Assembly: GCA_007127255.1 (NCBI GenBank)
Contig: SKZS01000191.1
Location: 1-11,931, forward strand
DNA length: 11,931 nt
Origin: Syntrophomonadaceae bacterium
GTDB taxonomy: Bacteria > Bacillota > Dethiobacteria > DTU022
Direction: 5' to 3'
Shown piece after piece: positions 1 through 6,821 of this stretch. A program made the translations under genes and the position numbers. The number at the start of each line of letters is the position of its first letter. Positions within the stretch are counted from its first letter, which is position 1. The notes under the pieces were generated by a model that was given only the letters and a program-made list of their open reading frames with translations, was not told the origin of the DNA and ran no database searches.

Positions 1-35
1 ACGGCAATTATCGGTTGTGGAAATACCATGTTCAT
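1..35 (-). CDS. Start of an unidentified gene running off the left edge (partial)
   Basis: On the minus strand an ATG at 35-33 is preceded by a strong Shine-Dalgarno sequence GGGAGG (49-44) with 8 nt spacing. The reading frame stays open to the window edge and gives MNMVFPQPIIAV, a hydrophobic beginning typical of a membrane protein. The start lies 38 nt beyond the stop of the 717-residue antiporter subunit on the same strand, so the two are probably co-transcribed. From context another Mrp/NuoL-type subunit is likely, but 12 residues are too few to identify the family. The gene call rests on the ribosome binding site, its spacing and the co-directional neighbour. Confidence 0.7.
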   Translation of the reverse strand, partial: MNMVFPQPIIA

Positions 36-73
36 AATTATCGCCTCCCGATGCGCTTAGATCGCAACAACTA

Positions 74-2227
74 CTACAGTAAAAATAAAAGACTGGTTAC
101 TAAAATAGCACCAATCACTATTAATACAAGGTATAAATCAAAATCAATGTTCGATACACTAAAGGTCTCAAACCTCTTATCTCCACGTGAACTATAGTCA
201 AACTTAAATAAAACCATAAATACTCTTCTCAGGAAGTGCCATATGTTCCCAAACACAAGGTTTACTATTCCCAACCAAAAATCGTATACAGAATCCCAGA
301 TCTTCGCAACAGTATTAACTATTTGTGCTCCCAGGGTATTTAGAACCTGGCCGTCCAGATACGCTGTGCCTGCCGAAGTTTTTTCCAGCAGTACCGGCAT
401 GCCGTGAAAACCACTGTTAAGTTTATTGTCTACATTGCTGCCGGTTTTAGTAAATATAATATTAAGGCCGGCTGTAACCGGTTTATATAAAGAGCGTTCT
501 ACACTTAAATATGAAGGCGGCTCATAATTAAAGATATTTTTCCATTTAAATAAAATATAAAACCCGGTTCCCAACGCAAGCCCAATAGCAATACCATAAA
601 GATCTTCCGGATACCAGACACTTGTATTGGCAGTGTAATCCAAGTAATACTGCGAATAAGTAAAGGTATCGGCCATGGGCATTACTATGTTTTTCAGAAT
701 ATATGGTGAAAACAAACCCAGAAAGCTAATCACACAGATAAATGAAACAGCTATACCTCTTTCAATCCATGTTTCGCGGGTACCGCCGCTTTCCAGTTTA
801 GCTGTTAAATCATCGCTTTGAGATCCGAGAAAAATGGAAATGAAAAGCTTGGCAATATAGCAAACGGTTAAGCCACTGGTCAGCATAAACAGTTTTTCGG
901 CAAGCCATAGATCCCAAAGAAACTGGTATTCATAAGCATATACAATGGCATGGTGAAGAAGGGTTTTGCTGACATAACCGTTAAACCCCGGTATGCCCAT
1001 AATGCCTGCCGCACAGACGGCAAAAGCAGCAAATGTAAAGGGGAATTTACGCCACAGGCCACCCAGTCGATCCAGGTTTTTCTCATGCAAGCGGGCATAG
1101 ATTACCCCGAATAAAATAAACATTCCCGACTTAAAAAAGGCATGGTTAATAATATGATAGGAGAAACCACCAAAACCCATCGGCCCGTCATAACCAAGAT
1201 ATCCGGCTGCGCCGACACCCATCAGGATATAGCCCATCTGGCTGACACTGCTGTAGGCCAGAAGCCGTTTGGCATTATTCTGTAAAACAGCCATCACAGC
1301 AGCTAAAAGCATAGTAATAATCCCGATCCAGATAATAATATGACCGAAGCTGCCGGTGTAAGACCACAGGTTGCTTTCAGCCATGTTTTGTGCAGGACTG
1401 TAGAGCATTGTTGAGACCCTGATGATACCGTAAGCCCCGGTTTTGATCATGATCCCGGAAAGAAGTCCGCTGGCCGGAGAAGGTGCTACGGGATGAGCCT
1501 GGGGCAGCCAGATGTGCAGCGGAATCATCCCGGCTTTAACCCCAAAACCTATGATCATCAGGATAGCTATTAATGCAGCCAATTCCTTAAGAGCTGCTAT
1601 TTCCTGCAGCATCGGAGCTATTGTCACAGAACCTGTAAAGGCGTTAAGGAGAATAATCCCGCTCAGTAATGAGAGACCTCCGATAATTCCAAGATACAGG
1701 TAATTCCCGCCGGCCGAAATTGCTTCATCGGTTTGAACATGGACCACCAGGGCATAGGCCGCTAAAGTCATTAATTCGAAAAAGAGAAAGAGACTTAAAA
1801 AGTCTCCACATAAAAAAACTCCAATACAGCCGCCAAGGGAAAGTATAAAAAAAACATAATAACGGGTTTGTTTATCCTCATGTTTCATGTATGGGATAGA
1901 AGCAAGTGTGGCCAGCAACCAGATCAAAGCTGTAAACAAAGCAAATACGCTGCCGAAAAAATCAATCCTAAAGCTCATCGCTACACCGGCAAGGGAAGGC
2001 AAATCATAAAATACGGTGTAACCTTTGGCCACAGTTATAAACAGTATTAAGGAAAGAACGAAAACAGCAGCGGCTATAACTACAGCCAAAGTATTGCGCA
2101 TGAGGTCTGATTTTAAGCCAGCCAAACCGATAAAAAGGGAACCGATAATCGGTATAAGCACAATCAGCAGGGGAAGCACGCTTTCGACTTTCATTCCAGT
2201 GATCTCTATTACGAAGATATCTGCCAT
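74..2227 (-). CDS. NuoL/MrpD-family proton-conducting antiporter subunit, 717 aa, long C-terminal extension
   Basis: Polytopic inner-membrane protein of the proton-conducting transporter family (NuoL/NuoM/NuoN, MrpA/MrpD, HyfB), expected to move H+ or Na+ within a multi-subunit complex. The core domain (about residues 85-465) carries the family signatures: TM5 Glu E151 in LFLFFELMTLAAY, K231 in GFGVKAGMIPLHIWLP, K262 in SGIMIKTGAYG and K421 in GFNGYVSKTLLHH. Residues about 565-680 form an extension that includes a segment (600-634) resembling the region around the NuoL lateral helix, followed by a last hydrophobic helix (about 697-717). It is a clear paralogue of the 668-residue protein at the far end of the plus-strand cluster. 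The ATG at 2227 has an AAGGGG ribosome binding site 7-8 nt upstream. It is transcribed away from mrpB. General pipelines might call it NADH dehydrogenase subunit L or hydrogenase-4 subunit B, but no NADH-module or hydrogenase gene lies in the window. Confidence 0.9.
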   Translation of the reverse strand: MADIFVIEITGMKVESVLPLLIVLIPIIGSLFIGLAGLKSDLMRNTLAVVIAAAVFVLSLILFITVAKGYTVFYDLPSLAGVAMSFRIDFFGSVFALFTALIWLLATLASIPYMKHEDKQTRYYVFFILSLGGCIGVFLCGDFLSLFLFFELMTLAAYALVVHVQTDEAISAGGNYLYLGIIGGLSLLSGIILLNAFTGSVTIAPMLQEIAALKELAALIAILMIIGFGVKAGMIPLHIWLPQAHPVAPSPASGLLSGIMIKTGAYGIIRVSTMLYSPAQNMAESNLWSYTGSFGHIIIWIGIITMLLAAVMAVLQNNAKRLLAYSSVSQMGYILMGVGAAGYLGYDGPMGFGGFSYHIINHAFFKSGMFILFGVIYARLHEKNLDRLGGLWRKFPFTFAAFAVCAAGIMGIPGFNGYVSKTLLHHAIVYAYEYQFLWDLWLAEKLFMLTSGLTVCYIAKLFISIFLGSQSDDLTAKLESGGTRETWIERGIAVSFICVISFLGLFSPYILKNIVMPMADTFTYSQYYLDYTANTSVWYPEDLYGIAIGLALGTGFYILFKWKNIFNYEPPSYLSVERSLYKPVTAGLNIIFTKTGSNVDNKLNSGFHGMPVLLEKTSAGTAYLDGQVLNTLGAQIVNTVAKIWDSVYDFWLGIVNLVFGNIWHFLRRVFMVLFKFDYSSRGDKRFETFSVSNIDFDLYLVLIVIGAILVTSLLFLL

Positions 2228-2349
2228 TAGCTAACCCCTTTATGAAATTAAAACAATCAAAACCTTTTATTCGCTTTTCGAGTTCTATTTCCTTCTTTTA
2301 TATCAGTTTTTATACAATTTATTAGATCGTTACAAAAAATAAAAACAAC

Positions 2350-2378
2350 TTGACAGAATCAATAAAATGAATAAAAAT
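2350..2378 (+). promoter_or_regulatory. Candidate sigma-A-type promoter for the mrp operon
   Basis: A consensus -35 hexamer TTGACA lies at 2350-2355. With a 16-17 nt spacer follows the poor -10 candidate TAAAAAT (2372-2378), so the -35 is perfect but the -10 matches only about 4 of 6 positions. Transcription would start near 2385 and leave a leader of about 170 nt ahead of mrpB containing both inverted repeats. This is inferred from sequence only. Confidence 0.35.
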
Positions 2379-2404
2379 AGAGTAGCAGGAAAAGTGATTT
2401 ATTC

Positions 2405-2422
2405 TTTCTTTTCCGAAAGAAA
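2405..2422. repeat. Small inverted repeat in the divergent region
   Basis: TTTCTTT (2405-2411) and AAAGAAA (2416-2422) are perfect complements around the loop TCCG. The 7-bp stem is A/T-rich and therefore weak. A run of eight T residues follows at 2434-2441, which gives a loosely attenuator-like arrangement in the mrpB leader. It may equally be chance in AT-rich DNA. Confidence 0.25.
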
Positions 2423-2442
2423 TTTTAGGGCAATTTTTTTTG

Positions 2443-2456
2443 TTCACTATTGTGAA
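2443..2456. promoter_or_regulatory. Inverted repeat TTCAC-4-GTGAA, possible operator
   Basis: TTCAC (2443-2447) and GTGAA (2452-2456) are perfect complements separated by TATT. An outer pair, GTTCA (2442-2446) and TGAAC (2461-2465), overlaps it. Such a dyad between divergent promoters could bind a dimeric regulator. It does not match the Rex consensus orientation (TTGTG-6-CACAA) and no regulator gene is present to link to it. Confidence 0.25.
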
Positions 2457-2554
2457 TATTTGAACTTGCTAAATTTTCTAAGCGTTCTATAGATAAACAC
2501 TTTTTAAAATCATTAAAACCAGACAACTGCTATTGGAAAGGGGCGAAATAGAGA

Positions 2555-2950
2555 ATGCACGATTATGCCACAAGGGTAGTTTTCCGTTATATGCTTCTTT
2601 TCGTTCTTCTTTACGGAGTGTATGTCGTTATGCATGGTCATATATCTCCAGGTGGCGGCTTTTCCGGGGGAATGATTATCGGCCTTGGTTTGCTTCTTTA
2701 TATCCTTATCTTCGGTCAATTGTGGAATATGAGTTTTCGCAGGATGATCCTTGACTCGGCAATCATTTTCGTTGGAATCGGGGGTATCCTGGAAGTTTTA
2801 AAATTTATTATACCCCATGAGCATGGCCCGATAGGCGTACCCGGAACCCTTTTCAGCGTGGGCATCATATCTGTATCGAACTTTGGTATCGGCATCCTGG
2901 TAGCCAGCACCATCCTGGGCGTTTACTATATGATCAGCGAGGAGGAGTAG
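2555..2950 (+). CDS. mrpB: Na+/H+ antiporter subunit MrpB (MnhB domain)
   Basis: Small integral-membrane subunit of the Mrp cation/proton antiporter, 131 residues, matching the MnhB/MbhF family. The diagnostic motif HGHISPGGGFSGG is at residues 27-39, after the first membrane helix. Four hydrophobic helices are visible (about 9-26, 36-55, 64-82 and 100-126). The ATG at 2555 is preceded by GGAAAGGGG (2535-2543) at about 11 nt spacing. It is the first gene of the plus-strand operon, with only 2 nt between its stop and the TTG start of mrpC; its last codons (GAGGAG) also supply the mrpC ribosome binding site. In classical mrp operons mrpA precedes this gene, but here none does: the upstream gene is divergent and is not a fused MrpA. 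Confidence 0.93.
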   Translation: MHDYATRVVFRYMLLFVLLYGVYVVMHGHISPGGGFSGGMIIGLGLLLYILIFGQLWNMSFRRMILDSAIIFVGIGGILEVLKFIIPHEHGPIGVPGTLFSVGIISVSNFGIGILVASTILGVYYMISEEE

Positions 2951-2952
2951 CT

Positions 2953-3312
2953 TTGGACCTCGAGCTTATCTTATTAAACTTTCCTTATGTAGTTGCAATC
3001 ATTTTATTTTCCATGGGCACCCTGATCGTTTTAACCCAGGCCAACCTGGTAAAAAAAGTAATCGGCATTAATATTATGGAAACATCCATATTTCTTTTCT
3101 TTATTGCCGTCGGCAATATGCACGGAGGGGTCCCTCCTATTTACGATCCGGCATACCCGGAAGCTCTCTATGTTAACCCTCTTCCGTCAGTTATGATGCT
3201 AACCGGTATTGTAGTCAGCTTTAGCGTAACCGCTTTTGCGCTGGCCCTGATCGTAAAACTATACATTTATTACGGAACAATCAGTGCGCCAAACTTTATG
3301 AAATTAAAATAG
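2953..3312 (+). CDS. mrpC: Na+/H+ antiporter subunit MrpC (NuoK-like)
   Basis: MrpC subunit, 119 residues, homologous to NuoK of complex I, with three membrane helices (about 11-29, 38-55 and 80-106). Family signatures are NLVKKVIGINIMETSIFLFF (31-50), including an intramembrane Glu43, and NPLPSVMMLTGIVVSFSVTA (75-94), close to the classical DPLPQALVLTAIVI motif with Asn in place of Asp. The start is TTG at 2953, chosen because GGAGGAG (2941-2947) lies 5 nt upstream and the frame begins right after the mrpB stop. NuoK-type subunits pack against the antiporter subunits and have buried carboxylates on the proposed ion path; whether Glu43 is equivalent to NuoK Glu36 needs an alignment. Confidence 0.93.
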   Translation: MDLELILLNFPYVVAIILFSMGTLIVLTQANLVKKVIGINIMETSIFLFFIAVGNMHGGVPPIYDPAYPEALYVNPLPSVMMLTGIVVSFSVTAFALALIVKLYIYYGTISAPNFMKLK

Positions 3313-3327
3313 AGGTGACTCCCTAAT

Positions 3328-4851
3328 ATGGACATAATAGGCATGGATGCATTAAAAGTCCTTCCTTTTTATTGCGTTATCATCCCCCTAATTGCCTCTT
3401 TTTGTATGCCAGTGCTGGCAAGATGGAAGAAAGAATTCTGCGCCCCGCTGACTACTGCGGTTACAGCGGCCGTCTTCATTATTACTATTATCATCGGAAA
3501 TCATGTTATAAAGGGCAGGGCAATCAGCTATGCAGTAGCAGGATGGAGGGCCCCCTGGGGCATTGAAATATTGGTTGACCCTCTCTCCGCTGTAATGATA
3601 ATGCTTATTTCCGGTATATCCCTGTGCATTATGGTTTTCAGCTTTACTGCTATTAAGTATGAACTGGAACGAATAGTAACCGGCTGGTTTTACACCGCAT
3701 TTTTACTCTGCTTCTCGGGGATGATTGGGCTGGTAATATCCAACGATATTTTTAATATGTACGTGCTGATTGAGATTGCCGGAATCAGCGCCTGCGCACT
3801 GGTTGCAGCCAAGGGCACACGCCTTTCCACCGAAGCAGCCTTAAAGTACCTGCTGCTGGCAACAGTTGGTTCAGGTTTTATCCTCTTCGGAATTGGTTTT
3901 ATATATATGATTACTGGACACTTAAATATAACTTTTATAGCTATGGAATTGGCCCTAATCAAGGACCAGTACCCGATTTTAATATGGACCACGCTAAGCT
4001 TTTTTGTAGTCGGTTTCGGGGTCAAGGCCGCCCTGTTCCCCCTACATCTATGGCTGCCCGACGCCCACTCTTCAGCGCCTTCTCCTTCAAGCGCAATTTT
4101 ATCCAGCCTGGTTGTTAAGGTCTATATTATCGCCTTTGTAAAGATTCTATTTATTGCTTTTGGTTTGGAAATATTCCATGAAACATACATCCGTCAACTG
4201 ATTATAGTTCTTGCGGTTCTTGCCATGCTGGCAGGTTCCTTTTTTGCCTTTGTGCAAATTGAATTGAAAAGACGTCTCGCTTACTCAACAGTAGCCCAGG
4301 TTGGCTATGTTTTTCTCGGTATTGGTCTTGGAACTCCATGGGGCCTGGCCGCTGGAATGCTGCACATAGTCGTTCATGCTTTTATGAAAACCTGCCTCTT
4401 CCTCTGTGCCGGCGCTATAGCTTACCAGACCGGACGAAAAAAAGTAAACGAATTTGCCGGCATGGGTTACCTGATGCCGGTAACCATGGGCGCGTTTACC
4501 GTTGCTGCCTTTTCCATGGTTGGCATCCCGCTCTTTGGCGGTTTTATCAGCAAATACGGTCTGGCACTCGGCAGCCTTGAAGCCGAAATGCCCCTTTTGA
4601 TCCTGGTTATTGTTCTAAGCGGGTTATTAAACGCTACTTATTATTTCCCAATTATAGGACAGGCTTATTTTTCACAGGATGAAAGCACTGGAGATAACCA
4701 TGGAGGGGATAAGAAGAAGTTTAAGCGGGATGATATTCCCCTCAGCATGTTAGTACCAATTGTTATTGTTGCCCTCGGGGTTATCTACCTGGGCATTTTC
4801 CCCGGCACCATTCTGAAATTTATTAACCTGACTGTTTCTGTGTTGCTCTAA
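3328..4851 (+). CDS. mrpD: Na+/H+ antiporter subunit MrpD
   Basis: Core antiporter subunit of 507 residues, the usual MrpD length, of the NuoL/M/N-type family with about 14 membrane helices. The expected translocation residues are visible: E149 in VLIEIAGISACAL, K233 in GFGVKAALFPLHLWLP, K264 in SSLVVKVYIIAF and K409 in LFGGFISKYGLALG. The LKRRLAYSTVAQVGYVFLGI segment (313-332) is typical of the discontinuous helix region. A soluble loop rich in charge (about 448-470) precedes the final helices. The ATG at 3328 has AGAGGTG at 3311-3317. It lies 15 nt after mrpC and 31 nt before mrpE, in canonical BCDE order. It is closely related to the 493-residue subunit further downstream, so the operon has two MrpD-like proteins. 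Confidence 0.94.
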   Translation: MDIIGMDALKVLPFYCVIIPLIASFCMPVLARWKKEFCAPLTTAVTAAVFIITIIIGNHVIKGRAISYAVAGWRAPWGIEILVDPLSAVMIMLISGISLCIMVFSFTAIKYELERIVTGWFYTAFLLCFSGMIGLVISNDIFNMYVLIEIAGISACALVAAKGTRLSTEAALKYLLLATVGSGFILFGIGFIYMITGHLNITFIAMELALIKDQYPILIWTTLSFFVVGFGVKAALFPLHLWLPDAHSSAPSPSSAILSSLVVKVYIIAFVKILFIAFGLEIFHETYIRQLIIVLAVLAMLAGSFFAFVQIELKRRLAYSTVAQVGYVFLGIGLGTPWGLAAGMLHIVVHAFMKTCLFLCAGAIAYQTGRKKVNEFAGMGYLMPVTMGAFTVAAFSMVGIPLFGGFISKYGLALGSLEAEMPLLILVIVLSGLLNATYYFPIIGQAYFSQDESTGDNHGGDKKKFKRDDIPLSMLVPIVIVALGVIYLGIFPGTILKFINLTVSVLL

Positions 4852-4882
4852 ATAACCGTTAAACCGGTGGGAGGTGATTGAT

Positions 4883-5395
4883 GTGCTTCGAAGAATGAAG
4901 GGCGACCTGGTGGGATCAATATTTATATTCATTCTACTGATGGTATTCTGGCTGCTTATATCAGCCAGTGCTGACTGGCAGCACATCCTGGTTGGAGCTA
5001 TATTCAGCTTTATCCTGACAGTCTTTTGGACCAACTTAAATATCTCTGAAGAATATAAAACAGAATTTACAATTAAACAGTTATTCTTGTTAATCATATA
5101 TTTTATACACCTGGCTAAAGAAATTGTCCTCGCTAACATTACTGTCGCAATGATTGTGCTAAACCCCAACCTGCCAATTTCTCCCGGCATGGTTATCATG
5201 CGCTGTGACCTGAGAAGAAGCCTGATCAGGGTGCTTTATGTTAATTCAATTACCCTCTGTCCCGGGACAATCACTGTTGAACTGGAAGACAATTTGTTAA
5301 TTGTTCATGCCTTTACCAGGACTTATGCGGAAGAACTGGAGCACTGGCCGCTCTATCAAAAGCTATTAAAGATTGAGGATGTGTATAAGAAGTGA
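4883..5395 (+). CDS. mrpE: Na+/H+ antiporter subunit MrpE
   Basis: MrpE subunit of about 170 residues, needed in known Mrp systems for full complex activity or assembly. Two or three hydrophobic segments lie near the N-terminus and around the middle. The cytosolic C-terminal part has the MrpE signature YVNSITLCPGTITVELEDN followed by LLIVHAFT, as in YANSITLTPGTVTV of characterised proteins. An upstream in-frame GTG at 4874 overlaps the ribosome binding site GAGGTG (4871-4876), so the GTG at 4883, 6 nt past that site, is the better start; an ATG at 4895 is also in frame but is 18 nt away. The stop overlaps the GTG start of mrpF by 4 nt (GTGA), indicating translational coupling. Confidence 0.9.
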   Translation: MLRRMKGDLVGSIFIFILLMVFWLLISASADWQHILVGAIFSFILTVFWTNLNISEEYKTEFTIKQLFLLIIYFIHLAKEIVLANITVAMIVLNPNLPISPGMVIMRCDLRRSLIRVLYVNSITLCPGTITVELEDNLLIVHAFTRTYAEELEHWPLYQKLLKIEDVYKK

Positions 5396-5658
5396 TAAAT
5401 ACGGTACTTTATATTATAGTTGTTGGTCTGGTGATAATATCCCTGGTAGCCATTATCCGGGCTTACTACGGACCTACAGTTCTTGACAGGATGGTCGCCA
5501 TGAATGTTATTACCACTAATGTCGTTATGATTATTTTAATGTTTGCCTACATTGATCGCAGTTTCTACTACATCGATGTTGCATTTGTATTTGTAATCGG
5601 CGTTTTTATTGGCACTTTGTGCATTTTAAAACTTCTGCGAGAAGGACATATTATCTGA
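5392..5658 (+). CDS. mrpF: Na+/H+ antiporter subunit MrpF
   Basis: Small membrane subunit of 88 residues with three predicted helices (about 5-22, 35-52 and 60-80). It carries the MrpF signatures GPTVLDRMVAMNVITTN (27-43, with Asp32) and YIDVAFVFVIGVFIGTL (60-76, with the conserved Asp62 seen as DVALVYA in relatives). MrpF contributes to the ion pathway at the MrpA-side interface of known complexes. The start GTG at 5392 overlaps the mrpE stop by 4 nt; the nearest purine-rich site is GAGGA (5375-5379), rather far away, so expression probably depends on coupling to mrpE. Confidence 0.92.
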   Translation: MINTVLYIIVVGLVIISLVAIIRAYYGPTVLDRMVAMNVITTNVVMIILMFAYIDRSFYYIDVAFVFVIGVFIGTLCILKLLREGHII

Positions 5659-5662
5659 TTAG

Positions 5663-5678
5663 TGGCTTCTATAAGCCA
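5663..5678 (+). repeat. Short hairpin between mrpF and mrpG
   Basis: TGGCTT (5663-5668) and AAGCCA (5673-5678) form a perfect 6-bp stem around CTAT, just before the mrpG ribosome binding site. There is no T-run, so it is not a terminator. It could influence mRNA processing or mrpG translation. The operon is otherwise tightly packed, which makes a 38-nt gap with a perfect stem noticeable. Confidence 0.35.
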
Positions 5679-5696
5679 TGAACCGGGGTGAATACA

Positions 5697-6083
5697 ATGG
5701 TACTACAGTATATTGCGATAATTTTCCTGTTCGGCGGTTTCTTCTTTCTGCTGGTTGGAGTCGTGGGACTGCTAAGGTTACCCGATGTTTATACCAGGAT
5801 GCACGCTATGGGCAAGTGCGATACCCTGGGAGCAGGCTTAATGCTGATTGCCTTGATGCTGTTAATCGGCGACCTGACCAATATAACCAAGCTGCTGCTA
5901 ATCGGAGTTATGATCGCAACCATCAATCCAATTATTACTCACCTGATCGCCAAGACTGCCTACAACAGGGGAACACCAATGGCAGAAGGTAGTTTTTTAA
6001 TTAACGAATATGTCGCTTCCCAGCGCCGCAGGAGAAGGGAACAGGTACAAACGATTAAGAAAGGAGATGAGAGCAGCAAATGA
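5697..6083 (+). CDS. mrpG: Na+/H+ antiporter subunit MrpG
   Basis: MrpG subunit of 128 residues with three membrane helices (about 5-24, 42-58 and 64-82) and a basic cytosolic tail. The PhaG/MnhG signature GLLRLPDVYTRMHAMGKCDT (24-43) is followed by LG, and NPIITHLIAKTAYNRG matches the family's NPIxxHxIARAAY region. The frame extends to a GTG at 5688, but that codon sits inside the GGGGTG ribosome binding site (5685-5690), which is spaced 6 nt from the ATG at 5697; the ATG is therefore taken as start. The tail contains a run of six basic residues in SQRRRRREQ. The stop overlaps the next gene by 4 nt (ATGA), so the downstream DUF4040 protein belongs to the same unit. Confidence 0.92.
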   Translation: MVLQYIAIIFLFGGFFFLLVGVVGLLRLPDVYTRMHAMGKCDTLGAGLMLIALMLLIGDLTNITKLLLIGVMIATINPIITHLIAKTAYNRGTPMAEGSFLINEYVASQRRRRREQVQTIKKGDESSK

Positions 6084-6319
6084 TCGATATTCTAATATTT
6101 TTACTGCTTATTGTTCTCATCGCTACAGCCTTCTCGATTTTTATTTTTAATGATTTGCTCTACATTGTGATTATTTTTGGCGCCTACAGCATGGTTATGT
6201 CTTTGATCTGGCAGCAGCTTAATTCGCCGGACCTGGCCATAACCGAAGCGGCGATTGGTATTGGAATGACCGTTTTGTTAGTAACTGTAGTAACTAAAGT
6301 GGGGAGGCGGCCGCAGTGA
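6080..6319 (+). CDS. DUF4040 / MbhD-like small subunit (stand-alone piece of MrpA C-terminus)
   Basis: Protein of 79 residues with two or three membrane helices and the conserved motif NSPDLAITEAAIG (48-60). It matches the DUF4040 segment that forms part of the C-terminal region of MrpA and is a separate protein, MbhD, in archaeal membrane-bound hydrogenases and split Mrp systems. Glu56 replaces the Gln often seen in fused MrpA (APDLALTQ). In known structures this segment borders the interface ion pathway with MrpF/MrpG-type proteins. The ATG overlaps the mrpG stop; AAGGAG (6061-6066) is 13 nt upstream. The stop overlaps the next gene by 4 nt. It lies after mrpG rather than before mrpB. Confidence 0.88.
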   Translation: MIDILIFLLLIVLIATAFSIFIFNDLLYIVIIFGAYSMVMSLIWQQLNSPDLAITEAAIGIGMTVLLVTVVTKVGRRPQ

Positions 6320-6705
6320 AAAATTTTCAACGTCTTCTGTTTTTTGGCATGTCTTTTCTGCTGGTAGCAATGATTGCTTTCATGCTGATGCTTGCCGTTA
6401 CTGAAATGCCTGTTTACGGAAACCCCGAAAATCCGACCTTTAACATTGTCTGGCAGCGTTATGTTTATGAGGGTGTAAAAGAAAGCGGGGGCACCAACCT
6501 GGTATCCAATGTTTTACTGGATTACAGGGGTTATGATACTTTAATGGAGTCAACCGTGCTTTTTGTCACTGTTGTTTCAATTATGCTGGTCTGGGGAACC
6601 ACCGCAACCAGTCAAAAGGAAAAAGAAGAGCTGGAAAAAGAAATGAAAAAACAAAAGAAAAAGAAAAAACAAGAGCCAGAACCTGGCCTTGAGGATACCG
6701 ACTAA
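6316..6705 (+). CDS. MbhE-like subunit (second piece of MrpA C-terminus) with lysine-rich tail
   Basis: Protein of 129 residues: an N-terminal helix (about 8-28), an extracytoplasmic loop, and the motif NLVSNVLLDYRGYDTLMEST (61-80) leading into a second helix (about 79-95). This motif corresponds to NVVxxILxDFRGFDTLGE near the end of MrpA and in MbhE. In classical Mrp systems it is fused to MrpA. Here it is an independent gene starting with GTG at 6316, with GGGGAGG (6301-6307) 8 nt upstream and a 4-nt overlap with the DUF4040 gene. The C-terminus (99-121) is unusually charged and lysine-rich, including KKQKKKKKQ, then ends in an acidic EDTD. Relatives usually end soon after the second helix, so this tail is a lineage feature of unknown role. 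Confidence 0.86.
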   Translation: MKNFQRLLFFGMSFLLVAMIAFMLMLAVTEMPVYGNPENPTFNIVWQRYVYEGVKESGGTNLVSNVLLDYRGYDTLMESTVLFVTVVSIMLVWGTTATSQKEKEELEKEMKKQKKKKKQEPEPGLEDTD

Positions 6706-6753
6706 TATTATAAGCTTAACCTGGAATTCATTTCTTTTCTGAAACATAGTAAT

Positions 6754-6773
6754 TAACACCATGCAGGGTGTTA
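6754..6773 (+). repeat. Hairpin in the gap between the mbhE-like gene and the 493-aa antiporter gene
   Basis: TAACACC (6754-6760) and GGTGTTA (6767-6773) form a perfect 7-bp stem around the loop ATGCAG. Outer segments ACCTGG (6719-6724) and CCAGGT (6775-6780) are also complementary and could close a larger structure. No T-tract follows, so it is more likely an RNA-stability or processing element than a strong intrinsic terminator. It separates the eight-gene block from the two additional antiporter genes and could set their relative expression. Confidence 0.45.
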
Positions 6774-6821
6774 CCCAGGTAAGATTAATAAAATAGCTTA
6801 TTCAGTCACGCTAAAATATAT

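Larger units (their letters stand above)
2228..2554. promoter_or_regulatory. Divergent AT-rich intergenic region between the 717-aa antiporter gene and mrpB
   Basis: This 327-nt stretch separates two divergently transcribed antiporter gene sets and must contain promoters for both. It is strongly AT-rich, has no convincing ORF and carries two small inverted repeats plus a perfect -35 box, listed separately. No clean minus-strand promoter was found; TTGTAA and TATAAA elements read on that strand around 2310-2332 are only 15 nt apart. No structured riboswitch was recognised. Confidence 0.6.

Noticed and set aside
2228..2554. Na+-sensing or other riboswitch in the mrpB leader
   Set aside because: The region is too AT-rich and lacks any multi-stem GC-containing core that I can recognise; only weak hairpins are visible.
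3690..4025. 111-residue minus-strand open frame inside mrpD
   Set aside because: It lies entirely antisense to the conserved antiporter core and shows no domain or start signal.
4750..5199. 149-residue minus-strand open frame antisense to mrpD/mrpE
   Set aside because: It overlaps two well-supported genes, has no convincing ribosome binding site or recognisable family, and is explained as a shadow of mrpE coding sequence.
6600..6700. Programmed -1 frameshift at the A-rich end of the mbhE-like gene
   Set aside because: The AAAAAAC runs sit in the wrong phase for the X-XXY-YYZ slippery pattern, and no useful alternative product follows.
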